From: Onchocerca lupi
Taxonomy: Eukaryota > Nematoda > Chromadorea > Rhabditida > Onchocercidae
Assembly: GCA_028564675.1 (NCBI GenBank)
Contig: JAOVVO010000152.1
Location: 1 to 64,000, forward strand
Length of the DNA stretch: 64,000 nt
Reading direction: 5' to 3'
Positions 1-13,161 of the stretch are shown one piece after another. Both the position numbers and the translations under genes were made by a program. The notes under the pieces were generated by a model. It ran no database searches. It was not told the origin of the DNA and was given only the letters and a program-made list of their open reading frames with translations. Every line of letters starts with the position of its first letter. Position 1 is the stretch's first letter.

Positions 1-590
1 AACTGATTGATTTTAACTGATTGATTTTAAAAGAAGGAAGACTATTAAAATCTTTGAATTTGCAATTAATGGAAAAATTATAAGGGATGATGTTAAGTTC
101 TTCGACAAACCTTTTATGCCTGGCATTGTATATTTAAGGCGAAAACTTTTGCAGCGATGAACGATTTTTCTCTTCTTTTCAATAATTGCAAAATTCGACA
201 ATTTTCAAATGAAATGACACCCCACAGATCATCATCATTATGCGGAAACACAGCAAGTTGTCATTATCAACAAAATATGAAGAGAAAGAAAGCAATGCAA
301 GTCTATAATTAGTTGCTTTGAAAAGTTAAAATTATATTTTCCTTTCCTTTTTTTCATTCTTTTTTCGATCAAAATTTTACCAATTTATCACGTTTGATGT
401 GTTGTTTGTTAACTCATAATATCATCTATTGTGCAAATTTTATACGTATACGAAGGTATTGACAAAGTGTGTCAATCAGTTAAATTATGCATTTGTTCAT
501 GCTGTGCTACAAAAGAAAATTTTGCAATTGCTGTAATATATTATTCGACGACCTTGGGATGCAGAAATTGGAAAATAGGAAAACTTGAAG

Positions 591-725
591 TAGGCAATTT
601 TAGGCCTTTCAAAATTGAAATAGGCAATTTTAGGCATTTCAAAATTGAAATAGGCAATTTTAGGCATTTCAAAATTGAAATAGGCAATTTTAGGCATTTC
701 AAAATTGAAATAGGCAATTTTAGGT
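591..725. repeat. 30-bp tandem repeat, about 4.5 copies
   Basis: Four full units begin at 591, 621, 651 and 681, and a half unit begins at 711. The units are near-identical; the first has CCTTTC where the others have CATTTC. Each unit contains the inverted repeat CAATTTT...AAAATTG (7-bp arms), so every copy could form a small hairpin. Confidence 0.95.
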
Positions 726-787
726 AAGTAGGCATTCCATGAAAATTGTAAATAATATGCCATCATTCGTCAAACTTTGATATTTAA

Positions 788-832
788 TATAATAATAATA
801 ATGATAATAATAATAATAATAATAATAATAAC
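788..832. repeat. AAT/TAA trinucleotide microsatellite
   Basis: A run of AAT/TAA triplets is interrupted once by a G. It is ordinary AT-rich simple sequence. Confidence 0.9.
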
Positions 833-1640
833 ATGCAAATATAAATACATAATAGTAAATGGAAATGTTTGATGTTTATGCAGATTGAAATATATTCAGC
901 ACTTATACATAATACATATATATAAAATTGACAGAAATTTTGATCAATTGAGAAGAATATATTATTCCTAATTTGGTACAGTATGAAATTCTTTAAGAAC
1001 TCATTTTAAATGTTATTCTGGAATGAAAGCGAAATTTTGAATTTAATAGAATAAAATTTTAATGAACTAATAAAATTTATATTAGTGAAAAGAAATGAAA
1101 AGAGACTGAAAAAAAGAAGATGAAATGAAAATTCAAATGAAATAGAATGTAGAATGTGGAATTATCAATGAACATTAAAAAAAAAAAAAAAGAAAAGAAA
1201 AAAGAAAATAAGATGATAATATTTTCAAAAATTATTTCTCAAAAAATTTGAAAAAAAAAAAAACTAAAAAGTAATATTTTTGGGAAAATTTTCGAAATAA
1301 AAAGACGAAAATATCAAAATTTAATTAATTCAAATTACTGATATCACGTCATTTCTTCCCTAAATACAAATTAATATCGTTAGCATAAAAATTAGATCGT
1401 CATGAGAGTTTCGGTAAAATTAGAAAGATTTTATTCCAGTTGCTTTGATTTGAGCTATATTCATATCTGTCATTTTCCTGTAGAATAAAATTACGAATGA
1501 TATATGGCCGGAAATAGTTGTAAATTTGAAAAGAAAAAATGAATGAATGCAAATTTACATTTTAGATGAATGATTGTGATCACAGCAGATAACAACAACA
1601 ACAACAACAACCAATATAAATGATATTAAACATTATTTAG

Positions 1641-1842
1641 GTTGAATTATTTCCTAAAATTTTCAAGAAATTACCTTTACCCAACTATTTATCGTTCATT
1701 TACATCTAATCCCCGTAAAGGTATTCATCAAATTTGCAGGGAAATCTTGCATGTCGATCCATTTGAATTGAATAATCCATCAAATAGTTGGCATTATCTA
1801 TTTGAAAATCAAAAATTTTCACAAATAATAGAAAAAATTTAA
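1641..1842 (+). CDS. Possible terminal exon of an unrecognised gene
   Basis: After a good acceptor (ATTATTTAG, ending at 1640) an open frame runs about 66 codons to a TAA at 1840-1842. The composition looks protein-like, with a basic start and motifs such as HVDPFELNNPSNSW and a C-terminal FSQIIEKI. It has no strong start codon, so if real it is the last exon of a gene whose other exons lie to the left. I do not recognise the family. A chance open frame is a real alternative in DNA this AT-rich. Confidence 0.3.
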
Positions 1843-3946
1843 TTTGATAAAGTTGACATTTAATTCAAAATATTGTCAACTATTCTCTTTCGTAGGGAAA
1901 AATAAAATTTTTATTATTTGTAAGATTTATCGCTTAAAAACATATAATAGAATAATGATTATGCCGAAATGTACCACTAAAAAATGTATAATGAAATTAA
2001 GATTATGCAGAAATATATTTTCTCCTAATCTAACACTCTCCTCATAATCTATACTATTTGGTAGGAAAATGCCAAAAACAGTTGAAAAATAACCCAGCTA
2101 ATGTTAGCAATTCGAAAGAGTACATTCAGTTGAAATAGGAAATTGGATTTGTAATAGCAATGTGACTTAACAGGCTTGACAAATCTGACACTTTAGTGGT
2201 TACAATGGTTCACGCAAATCAAATTGTCCATGTCAGCTATAGGATTAATAAAGTGGTTTGTGTGTTGCAAAGGTTCGGTGAGGTAGGGGAAGAGACGCAA
2301 TTCTCATTCGTTTTTATCGATTTCCGTTCTTTTTGGAATTATCCAGCCTTCACTGAACAGTGTAAATTCAGGTTAAATGTTAGGAAAGATGCAATTAATG
2401 TAACAACTAATTGGCAGGGACAGAAATAGAGAACTACATATCTAGCATTTTCGGGATTTAATCGGATAAGAATGACGATTGGTATGGTTCGGGTATGAAG
2501 AGAACTAATGTATTTCTTATTCAAGAATTTGATGATCTAAAGAAGGGATTTGTCGTTAGAAATCAGTTATGTGAATGATAGACAACATCTATACTAAAAT
2601 CGTTCCTTATACAATAAATTTAATTGAGAATAATAGATAATGATGCTTGTTTAAATGAAATAAAATTTTTGAAAATATGAAAAAAAAAAGAAAAAACGAA
2701 AAATTATTCCCTTTTAAAAATAAACGAATAACGATGAATTTTCCGATTGATGAGACGGAAATGGTGTCACATCGTTATAGTTGGAATTATCATTGACCGT
2801 AAAATAGATGGTAACAAGAGATGGCAGAATCGGAGAGTTTCTTTTTCCATATATTCTCGGCTTTTTTCCGAATCCGTTTAGTGGGGAGTCGATGACTGAA
2901 GGGATAAACGATACGTATGATGTAGATATAATAATCGTATATACATAATGCTTGGGTTATATACATAATACTTACATTTGGTGATGTAGGAAAAAAAACT
3001 TCCAAATTTGCAAATATTTTCATGGAACTATGATTTGCCGATTTTTCGACTCTCCGATAATTCGAAAAGTTTATAAGCGATTTTCAGAAAATCGCAAGTC
3101 TCTAATGGTTCAATGCTTTTTTTGCGATGGGTTCATAGCATTAGATTTGTCTTATTATTAAGTAAAATAGAAACCTGAAATACTGGACGAGAACGATCTT
3201 TATGTTGTCTTCATTTTTCATTTTATTTATTTACTTTTCTTTTTTGTTTTCGTTCAAAATGCTTGAATTTTAATTGAAACAGCGGGATAGCATCATTTGA
3301 ATACTTCTCTAGGTAAACAAATACATACAAAGGAGAAAAACAAATGCATATTAATCTTTTTGGTTACAAAGTAAAGCGAATATTGTCATGAATCTTTGAC
3401 AGAGTTTATATTCCAGATTTATTCAAATTACTTGTCAATCAGTACAGTGAATAATTCGGTAGTGCTAATTTCACATATATATATAAATTATTCTCAGTGG
3501 ATTGGAATTTAATTCGAAAATGATCATTTTTATAAATTTAGATTTTAGTTGCCCAATAATCGCTTTCTTGTCATGGAATTAAACTTTGTTAGAATAGTGA
3601 GAATACAATTTGATAGAAATCAGAATAAAAGAATACAATTTGATAGAGATCAGAATAAAATTTAACGAATAATTTATGCATATATAGTTCATCTCGATTT
3701 TTAACATGCTGCAGAATATGTTCCTTGACGTTTGGATCTATGACGATGGCAGGTTATTAAATAAAAAAAAGTCATTTATAAATTAAATGAAAGATAGTAT
3801 GAGAATGAATTGAAAAAAGTGGATTGGAGTTGAAAGTAAACTAAATTAAAAAATATAATTACTGAAACAAGAAGTATTTTTTATCGTTGTATGATTGATA
3901 TCAGTCGCTGGTTGATCACTTTTCATCATTTGATTTGATATTACAG
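1843..3946. other. Intergenic region upstream of the SH3 adaptor gene
   Basis: No supported exon is seen. It contains a near-exact 30-bp tandem duplication (3601-3660) and poly-A/poly-T tracts. The last bases before 3947 are a strong acceptor (ATATTACAG) that abuts the ATG of the next gene. The promoter of that gene presumably lies here, but no motif is diagnostic. Confidence 0.5.
3601..3660. repeat. 30-bp tandem duplication
   Basis: The units at 3601-3630 and 3631-3660 differ at one base (GAAATC versus GAGATC). It lies about 290 bp upstream of the SH3 adaptor start codon. Confidence 0.9.
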
Positions 3947-6900
3947 ATGGAGACAGTAAGATCGGGTAATGTTGCAAAACTGGTAAATCGTTTGAGCAAA
4001 GATCTATCACAGCTGAATAAAACAACAGCACCATCAGTGGATATCAATTTTAGACGGTCTGGTAAGCACTCTAACCAGTTTTATTATTTCTGATTAACAT
4101 AAGTTTTAATCTTCAAGTCTTTCAAATCTTAATACTAGAATTAAGTATTGTTGGTACGAAAAAAAAAAGCTAACAAAAAGAAAAAGGGAATTCCTAAAAT
4201 ACTCTAAAACTTATCTAAAGATATCAAAAGCGCTTGTAGTAGAAATATTATACAAGAAATAAAGAAGAATATGGCAATATCTTTTTTGCTTTTACTAATA
4301 AGGAGTGAACATGCCCCCTGCACCACCAAATCCAGCCTTGAAAGTAGCTTTAATTAGATAAGCGGTAACATTGTTAAGTAGAAGTAGAGAGTATAGGTAT
4401 TCATATGAAGTTTGGAAATTAGCCTTTATATATATTAATAATGTGTCGTCATTTTTTTTCAAGTTGCATCCAATAAAAGTTTGGCTATTTTTATGAGATG
4501 AAGATTTGTATCGTATATTATGAACACAGATGACATTGGACAGGGTTATCTTTCTGTTTATTTCAGTTGTCGAAAGCATTTATTGCATTTAAAAGTTTAG
4601 GAATCATAATGCTTGAAATGATTTTATCTACCATTGCTATATATTAATTTTCAAAAAATTTGGTGCCATTAATTATATCACCTATATTATTCTAATTATA
4701 TCACCGATATTATTCTAATTTTTTTTCTTTTTTTTTGACTCTAGTTCCTGAAGCATATACATTTCCTGTTAGGGTGTGTAGTTGAATTTTCTTATCTCTC
4801 ATAAGTCTTCCGTAGAATGGGGTTGATGTTCAGTATATACAGAGTTGTCATTTTTCATATCTTATCCGATCTTAAAGTAAATATGCTTTTACAACCTTTC
4901 GTTTTGCAATATATAAAAATGGAAGATCAGAAAAAGGTCTAAAAAGTTTAGGACAATGGAAAAAAGTTAGTATAAGTTAGCTTTAAATGAAATGAAAGAT
5001 TAGGAAAAAATTAAGGCAATATTTCGAATGCATTAAGTATAAAAGTAATACGAGATCTTTTTTCTGAAAAGAAAATACTATTTGTTTGTTCTACATTCTT
5101 TTCCTAACTTTTTTTTGTTGCCCTTGCTTTGTACGAAAGACCGATCTTCCTTTGACCGTTCAGTTATGTAAACGACCCAGATCGTTCCTAGTCGATTCTT
5201 TTAATCGCACTTTTATATAATTGAACCGGTTTTTCTGCAATGAATGGATTCGATGGTTGGGTGTATTTGCGAAAACGAATCATGCCAACATTCATTGCTT
5301 CTGCATATTTTAAGATGTTTTGGCGAATAAAAATGCATCAGTCGATAAATATGTAATGTAAATATTTTAATAATTCAGTTTTGCAATTGATATATGATGT
5401 AAATATTTTAATAATCCAGTTATATAGCAGCAGAATTTTTTAAGACAAATATTTCTAAAAATTTTGTTAGCTATGTTGGAATGATTGCAATGAAATTAAT
5501 TTAGTTTGTTGCCGGTGAGGATTTTCAGTCGAACTCTTGATCTCATATTATTTATTAAATAAGATTTATGAATAGATCAATCTTTCCGTTCAAAAAAAGA
5601 AAAAAGGTAAAAAATGGAGAAGAAAAACTATTGGATTGATAAAATATTAAATTGGACTGTTATCACTAAATCTTTCAGATTATCTTAAAGTTTGTAGTCA
5701 CAGTATATACTTCCCGATTATTTATGAATTGCTAAGTGCATAAGCGTACATTAAAAAAACTTGAAATAAAATATTGAACAAAAGTTTAAATAACTGCAGT
5801 ATATACCTAATTAGGTTGCTTTTTATATTTATTTTTTTAATTTTGTTAGAAAACGACAGCAAATATAAATATTTTTGCAAAATATGTGTTTTAACATAAA
5901 ATTAATCTTCAGTTTCTTCTGAGTTTCTAAGCCACTGAAAAATAAATGTTATCATTTTTATTGATAAAAAAAAAAAGAGAAAAAATTGTCCGTTTTAATG
6001 ACAAAAGATAAATACCATACATTTCTTTATGATTCCTAAAATTTAAAAAAGTCCCAAAACGTCACATGGTGTTGTTAAATATGATAAGCGGATCCTAATA
6101 AATTATTTTTCTATCCGTTCTCAATGAAAAAAAGTTGCTAAATAGCGTGTGATTAAGGTGTTATGATCGTACCTCATTTTTTGACGCTAATTTTAATATA
6201 ACGAAATCTACATGGATTTACCAGTTTTTGAGAGCTATCCTTTAATTTTTTTTTTCTCGCTTAAAATGGATCATTTTTATTAATTATCACTTCTAAAAAA
6301 GTTAGGCAGTAAGAGGTCCTGTTATAGTTACTACATGTTTAAATTCGGTATTGAATTTTGTAATTTTTGGAAAAATCTTGAAATATATGAGATATTAAAT
6401 CAAAAGATCATGATAATTGCTTGATTTTAATGCTGTAGCTTTTTCGATGATGTTGTCCATCTACTTCCATGAGATTCTTGAAAAAGACATTTTGCTTCTT
6501 CACTTTTAAGCATTCTTCACTAGTTTATCAATAAAGAATTAAGTTTTTAAGCTGAAAAAATTTGAATTGCTTGTTAAGACTTTGTCAAGCTGCTAGAATT
6601 CTTTATCTTTCTATAACAGGTAATAAGCAAAAAGTATTTTTGTCATTTTTTCACGATATGAATAAGCGTGTAGTATAAATGAAAGTGTTTGACTTAAAAA
6701 ATGAGTATATTGAAAAGATGATTCACTTGGAATGCAAATGTTGTAATGAATAAGAGATGTTTTGTCCATATGAGAAAAAGAAGGAAAGAGAGAAAATATT
6801 TAGTGCAGGAATACACAAAATTGATGCTAATATGATCCATTTCGTTTTTCAATACTATCGGAAAGTTGAAAAAGACACATTGTTGGATTGATAAAAGTTT

Positions 6901-9900
6901 ATAAAATCGTTTGTGTTTTTCATACTTTCTTTTTATTCATTTTACATTGCAGAGTAGAATTATATTTTATATTGTTGCTCAAGTTTCCGGATGTTGGTTT
7001 ATCTTTTCTTCTTTTGTGTTTCTAGCTTAACCCAAGCTTTCTTTTAGTCCCTGAAATTTTCGATAGATGTTATATAAATATACTCCTCTAAATATTCTAG
7101 AATCTATCCTTTTGGTTTTATTCTATAGCAAAAGCAAAAAATATCTGTATTAAATATGTTTTATTGTTATGATTCATTTCAATATTTTTCGAGATATCTT
7201 CTGTCAACTTCGACTGGATTTTTTCAAGCTTTCATACTTAGTTCTTTTTTATGAGGATATAATATTGTAAGTATGATCCGTTATTTGTTGACATATCTTT
7301 AATTCTAAGTCATGTAATTATTCCTATAATGCAAAAGCTGATTTATAAATTAATACCGCAAAGTGTGAAATATTGTTATATGCAAAGATGAAATTTTATT
7401 TGATAATTTCAAAGACGACTTTTTTGTCGGAAATCGTTTAGTTCGTTTTGAGCTTCTAGATTTGCATTCTCAGGAAGTGGTTGCTTAGACTGCGATGTTT
7501 AGGAATGTATATCATAGAGTTTTGAAGAGTAAAATAACGTTTAGTACATTACAAAATCGTTAAAAAGTTTCTGAGAACAAATCAGATTTAAATAAGCAAC
7601 AAAATCAGAAAGATTTTGCATTTACATTGAATAATGCTATATCTGGGATTTATGTGCTGTGATCTGGAGTTGGTAGAATGTCCTGGAAAAAAGTGTTCAT
7701 GTTTACAAAAATTATGTATTCATCACTTATGTCAATTTGCTTTATTTCTATTTTTCATTTTTTTTCATTTGGCAGGTACTATGATGATACGTTCAGCAAT
7801 AGTGAGGTATTCCTATAAAGCAGAACATGAGGATGAACTTGATCTGGAAGTAGATGATATAATTGATGTTCTAGAAGAAGCAGAAACAGGATGGATGAAA
7901 GGAAAATTAAGAAATACGGGTCGAATTGGGTTGTTCCCTACTAATTTCGTACATTTCCTTGGTAAGTCTATTATTTACACTATCACATATTTATATTTTT
8001 TATATAGTTAATTAGGGATTATTTTTAAGGAATTAAAGTTAAATTATTTGTTTATCACGAAGTAAATAATGTTTCAATCCATTCTCAAAAAGATAAAAAA
8101 TTGAGGCCAATATAGGAGGCTCATGTTAGGCTTATTTAAGTAATTGATTTTTTACTTATTTTTAGAAATCGTTAAATGTGATCGGTAAAATTTTTAAATT
8201 TGCTCAACTTATTACGATTAGTTACGTCAGTAAGTGACACATAGTTTCCAAGTGACATAGTAATATTGTACTTTATGTATTTGTAACGGACATTGTTGTA
8301 TTCTGTGGTAATAGTTATTACAAATTTAGTGTCCTAAGATAATTACTTATTCCATTGCGTAGTTCTTATAGAACCATTCAAGGCTAAGGTTAACTTCCGA
8401 AAAAGTATAACGAAAATCAATTACATTGTCGTTTAATATATTCTGTAATAATAGTTACATGACAGTATTTTATTCTGTGTATATTTTATGTGAGTTTTCA
8501 GAAATCCATCTTATTTTTTTTTAGATAAAAAGACGGGTAATAGTGATATTTTGAAATCAAACGATCCTAAGAAGAATTTTTCAGATAATACTGTTTCGGG
8601 TTAGTAGCTTTTACTAATTCTTTATTAATGATTCTCACAAAATTATTAAGATAAAATGATAATGAATAATTAGCTTATTGATATAAGCAAGAATAGTTAT
8701 ATGCGAAGTTTTGTTTTTCTAATTATATGGCTTGGAAATCATGTGTTGTTAACTATCAAGGAATTGAACGTTGGTGTGTTTTTGTTATAGTTTCTCAATC
8801 TCTCGGACTCAAACCTTAAATTAAAGCTTAGTATCCAATATATCTCCTTTATCCAATGAAGGTAATTATCACTTAATCATCAGTTTATCAGTACTGTTAC
8901 CTTGTCTTTATCATCAGTACAATGATCATCATATACGAAAGGTGACTAAAAATTCTTGTTTCGAAATTTTTTTTTTTTTCTGATTTTATTCGATCTTACA
9001 ACCATGCAAAAAAAAAAATATTGCAATAAGCCAAAGAGAGGAGAAAGATTAGACAATTAAAATTAATAAAAGTAATAATGCTTACCTTTCTTCTATCACC
9101 AATGGAACTGGTAGCGGGTAGTCGTATCAAGCACCTCTGTTACCATTTATCCTATGCTTTCAGTATAATCTAACCACTGGATGTTGCAAAATACGGGTTT
9201 AGCTTTGAAGCCAGCAATATTTAGTTTTGAATCTAAGATAATTATAGTTTGAAACCAAGTCATGATTAATATCAAATCAGTAATAGTAAAATTATTAAGA
9301 ATTTTTAACAATTGTTATCAGTGATTCATTTTTGTTCATAATTGCTTGCAACACCAATTTTACAGGTGATCGATTGCCCGAAATGCCTACTTCACGGTTA
9401 TCCGTAATAAATGATCCATCGGAAAATCGCATAAATTACCACATACCTAATATCACAACTCTAGGAAAAAAAGAATCAAATTCACGAGGTTTTTGACTTT
9501 TCTGTATATATGTATTGGCTTTTGGTATATTGTCGTTCATCAATTTATCAGGACTAATACTATATTTATCAGACAAAATAAACGTGATAGTAGTTCTGAA
9601 AGTATATCGTTTTCATGATGAGGAAAACTAAATGGTCATATATTTAATTTAAGTTTTGTTATATTTATGGATTATATTGAAATTTCAGGATTTTTTCACA
9701 TCCATTTACATACAAAAAATCTTAATTCTTTTCATTTATTTTTATATTATGCATAAGCAATCTTATATTATTTTTAGAAATTATAACATGAACATTAGTC
9801 GAAAATAAAAAATGAGGAAATCTCAAGTTTATCATCTCACTAAATATTACTCTAAATTTAATATATCTTTTTTATGTACGCTTAGAATGTAGAGCTGTTA

Positions 9901-12900
9901 TTAAAAGATCTTTTTATTGGCTGAAAAACATGAAAATTATAAAAAATATTTTTTAAAAGGGTAGAGATGAGTGGTAACAGCTGTTAAAGAACTGTGTTGC
10001 TATGATTTCCAGTAGGAACAGCTGAGTTTTTTTGAAATTATATAAACATTGAGTTATACTGCTAATCGGTCAATAACAGAACTTACTGGGTTTCTGTTTT
10101 CCTAGCTTTCAGTTTTAGTCAATTATAATTTAAAGCTTACTTGATTTCTTTTTCTAAAACTCCTATAACCTAATCAATGGTGAAATAATTAGGTAACAGA
10201 GGTGTTGTTGTGCACATATGGAATGACTGAAGGGCCTTGATGATTTTTGTTATTTTGATAATTGCATTAAATTTAGATCATTAATTTCTTAATTTTTATT
10301 TTTTTTTAGCACGTGTCCTATTCACTTATTCGCCGAAACATGAAGATGAGCTTGCACTTCGTGAAGTAGGCCAAATAATTGGAATTGTGAGTAAATCCAA
10401 TGAAGATCCTGGTTGGTTGCTAGCTGAAGTTGACGGCAAACAAGGATTGATTCCAGATAATTTTGTTGAGATTTTAAGGCCTACACTTCCTATTAGTTCT
10501 ATAAATTCAGAAACGCAGAAGGTGAACTTTAAATTTTTTTTCTTTTTTTTTTTTTTTTTGGGAGAGGAGAGGAAGAGAAGAAAAGGAGTAAAGGAATAGA
10601 GTGGAAGGATTTTAGTCGATTAATTTGAGTGATTTGAAAAATATTGGTTTCAATTTTTGTCCAGTTCACAAAAAATTTTGGAAAAAACAAATCTGTACAA
10701 AAAAAAAAAAAAAATCTTATTTTGAAAAAATAAATCTCTATGAAATGAATTGCAACTATGAGATTTGGATTAATATAAAATTCAAGAAAGGGATTATTTT
10801 TTTGCCGAAATTTAAAAAAAATATAAAGAAGTTGAAAATTCAGATGCCTTTACCACCAAATATCCCAGCGAAACCAGCATCGAAATCATTGGCTGTATCC
10901 TCTAGTGCTAGTCGTCGTACTGCAACTTCCTCAGTTTTCGCTCAAATGCATTCCACTCTTGCCGATGCTTTTACGAAACCACCGAAACAGTTCGCTACTA
11001 AGGTATTTGTTTTAATGAAATGAATCATTATATTGTTGATTCGCTCAAACAAAAACGATAAAATCGAAAGAAATAGTTTTTAAAAAAGAAACTGAAATTC
11101 ATTAAAGAGAAGTAAGAACAAACTCGAAACTTTTGTTCATCCATATCATCATAAGTTTAAAATGATCGATTTCTAAAAATAGGCCGAAGAAAAAGTATCT
11201 TTAAAAATTTTTTTATCGTATCATGTTTCCCATTATTGTTTATTGGGATATGATATGATTGATATATCAAGTCTATTTGATATCTTAAATTGTGAAGCTC
11301 TGATATATTAAGGAATTTTTTCGGGATTTCTACAAGTTAATGGTGATAGTGAAATAGGTATCTTTCAAATATTGGAATTTATAGTTTATGGAGGTATGAA
11401 AGAATTATGTAGGGATATATAATTTTTTAGGTTGTAAAAACAGAAGAAAGTTCAACTGGTGAAGGACAGCCAGGTGATCGTCTATCTCACATAACCGCAA
11501 CTCGACCCAAACAACCGAACAAAAGACCCCCGTCCACTGTTTTCAGAACGGTTCGGAATTAGTTTTTATTTGTGAAATAATGTTCAATCTTACAAGGTTT
11601 TATTAATGCATTTAATGTTCTGTTTGCTTTTAATTTTCTTTAACTTTTCACTTGATTCAGTTGTTTTTTTAACTTCTTTGAATCCTATATTTAATATTTT
11701 TTATTTTGAAAAGATTGCTTTTTTTTTCTTATAGCTCGCCATCTAATGATATGCTTCAACTTCAATATTAAAAATTTGTTTATTTAAGCTCGAAAGTTAA
11801 TTTTTTCTTGCTTTTACTTTTAAAGTTGCCGATTTAACTTTGCTTAGTGATAAGATTTAATTATCAAGTTTTTGCTCGACTCAGCTTGCATATAATTAAT
11901 TATAATACCTGATTTTTGCTTCTTTCTTTTGTTTTTTGTTTTTTTGTTTTTTTTTTTTTTTTCTCATGAATCTACATAATTCTTAGCTTTAATATTGTAT
12001 GTTTTCGTGCATATAGAATTTTTTTTCGCACAAATTTGAAAGAATTAACTATGCATAATCCATTGTTGCATAATTCGAGTCTATAAAAAGAAATCGATGT
12101 CACTTTCTAATTTATTTCGAAATATTTGTTTTCTATTAAAATTATATCAAATTGCAGAAATCAAATGAAGTTCCAACTGATGATGGTACGCTGGTGGTAG
12201 AATCTGGAAGGATTTCACCTGCAACTACTTCTTTATCTAACAGTTACACAACACAACCTTTATCAATAGGTGATTTCATTGATTAATCAGATTGACACAT
12301 CTTGAAAGCATGATCGTGAACGTGAAAGAAGAATTGAGAAACAGCTCGATTCAAATAACTAAGATATATGCCAGTTATTATTTTTGAGATGTTTCTACGA
12401 ACTTGAAATATTGAAATTCAGTATTAAGTTTCGTTTAGTCTGGAATGCATAAAAATTAGCAAAAATATATTTAGGTAAAAAAAAATTATTTGAAAAACAG
12501 TCAGTTAGATAAAGAAAATTTCCATATTTTCAACAAGTTACTATTAAACTTCGAGAAAAAAGGAGAGAAAGTTAAACATTATTTTCTAACCTTATGTTTT
12601 CCTTCAATGTGGTGATAAGAATAATAGGATTATCAAACTTCTAAATCATCAATTCAAACTTTCAAACTTCTAAATTTCTCCGAAAATTAGAAATTTGATA
12701 AAGCACTTCTTTTACTTGCAAAATTTCTGTACACGAATTATTGCTAGGGATCGCAAATACCATTACTGGGAACTAGGTTTCCAACATTGATAATGAATCG
12801 ACATACAGTATATTTTTTCCAGTATGCAAGAAGTTAAACCGTAACTTATCTTAATGGTTCATTTCCTGAATTTTGATACTTTAACACTGAATCACTTTCT

Positions 12901-13161
12901 TAATTCTTTGTCTTAGCTAACTTTTCCTTGTTTACTGTAACTTTTTTTTGTATTACAGCATCTTCTATAAAATTTGTAAAAGTGCAAGAAGCATTATCAC
13001 CGAGGAGCAATAGCAATGATATTATTGATGAATTTGTGTCACGCAGTGAATATAATCGTTTGGTTCAACAATTTGAAGAATTACTCACGACAATGAATAA
13101 ATTTCGATTAGAAATGTCGCAGAAAGTCTCTATGCTGGAAGCTAAAATTGCCAAACAGTGA
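3947..13161 (+). CDS. CIN85/CD2AP-family adaptor with two SH3 domains and a C-terminal coiled coil
   Basis: Exons: 3947-4061, 7776-7961, 8525-8599, 9366-9488, 10310-10521, 10844-11002, 11431-11550, 12158-12269, 12959-13161 (434 codons plus TGA). In order it has a short N-terminal segment, SH3-1 (about residues 42-99; ALYDY-like VRYSY, GWMKG, GLFPTNFV), a linker, SH3-2 (ARVLFTYSPKHEDEL, GWLLAE, GLIPDNFVE), a proline/serine-rich region (PLPPNIPAKPASK, PNKRPPSTVF) and a C-terminal coiled coil (EYNRLVQQFEELL...LEAKIAKQ). CIN85 and CD2AP link receptors, Cbl and endophilin to actin and endocytosis; vertebrate members have three SH3 domains, so one appears absent here. The first exon follows directly after ATATTACAG, joins in phase across a 3.7-kb intron, and could be a trans-splice site. 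An alternative start is ATG 7781. The donor after exon 7 (ACG|GTTCGG) is weak, and reading through adds three codons and a stop. Confidence 0.88.

Larger units (their letters stand above)
1..1640. other. Non-coding, AT-rich left flank
   Basis: No convincing coding exon is visible in this stretch. It holds a 30-bp tandem repeat (591-725), an AAT/TAA microsatellite (about 790-830), several poly-A runs, and a short AAC microsatellite (about 1590-1612). Short open frames over the tandem repeat stay open only because the unit length is a multiple of three. The stretch may be the intron or flank of a gene lying to the left of the window. Confidence 0.5.

Noticed and set aside
591..725. CRISPR-like array
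   Set aside because: The units are contiguous with no unique spacers, and the DNA is eukaryotic, so this is a simple tandem repeat.
497..766. Open frames on both strands encoding a repetitive peptide
   Set aside because: They exist only because a 30-bp repeat keeps the frame open. There is no start context, splice site or homology.
7634..7775. Upstream ATG at 7634 as the start of the SH3 adaptor
   Set aside because: The sequence up to 7775 is a typical intron end (T-rich tract, TTTGGCAG), and the upstream exon at 3947-4061 joins in phase at 7776.
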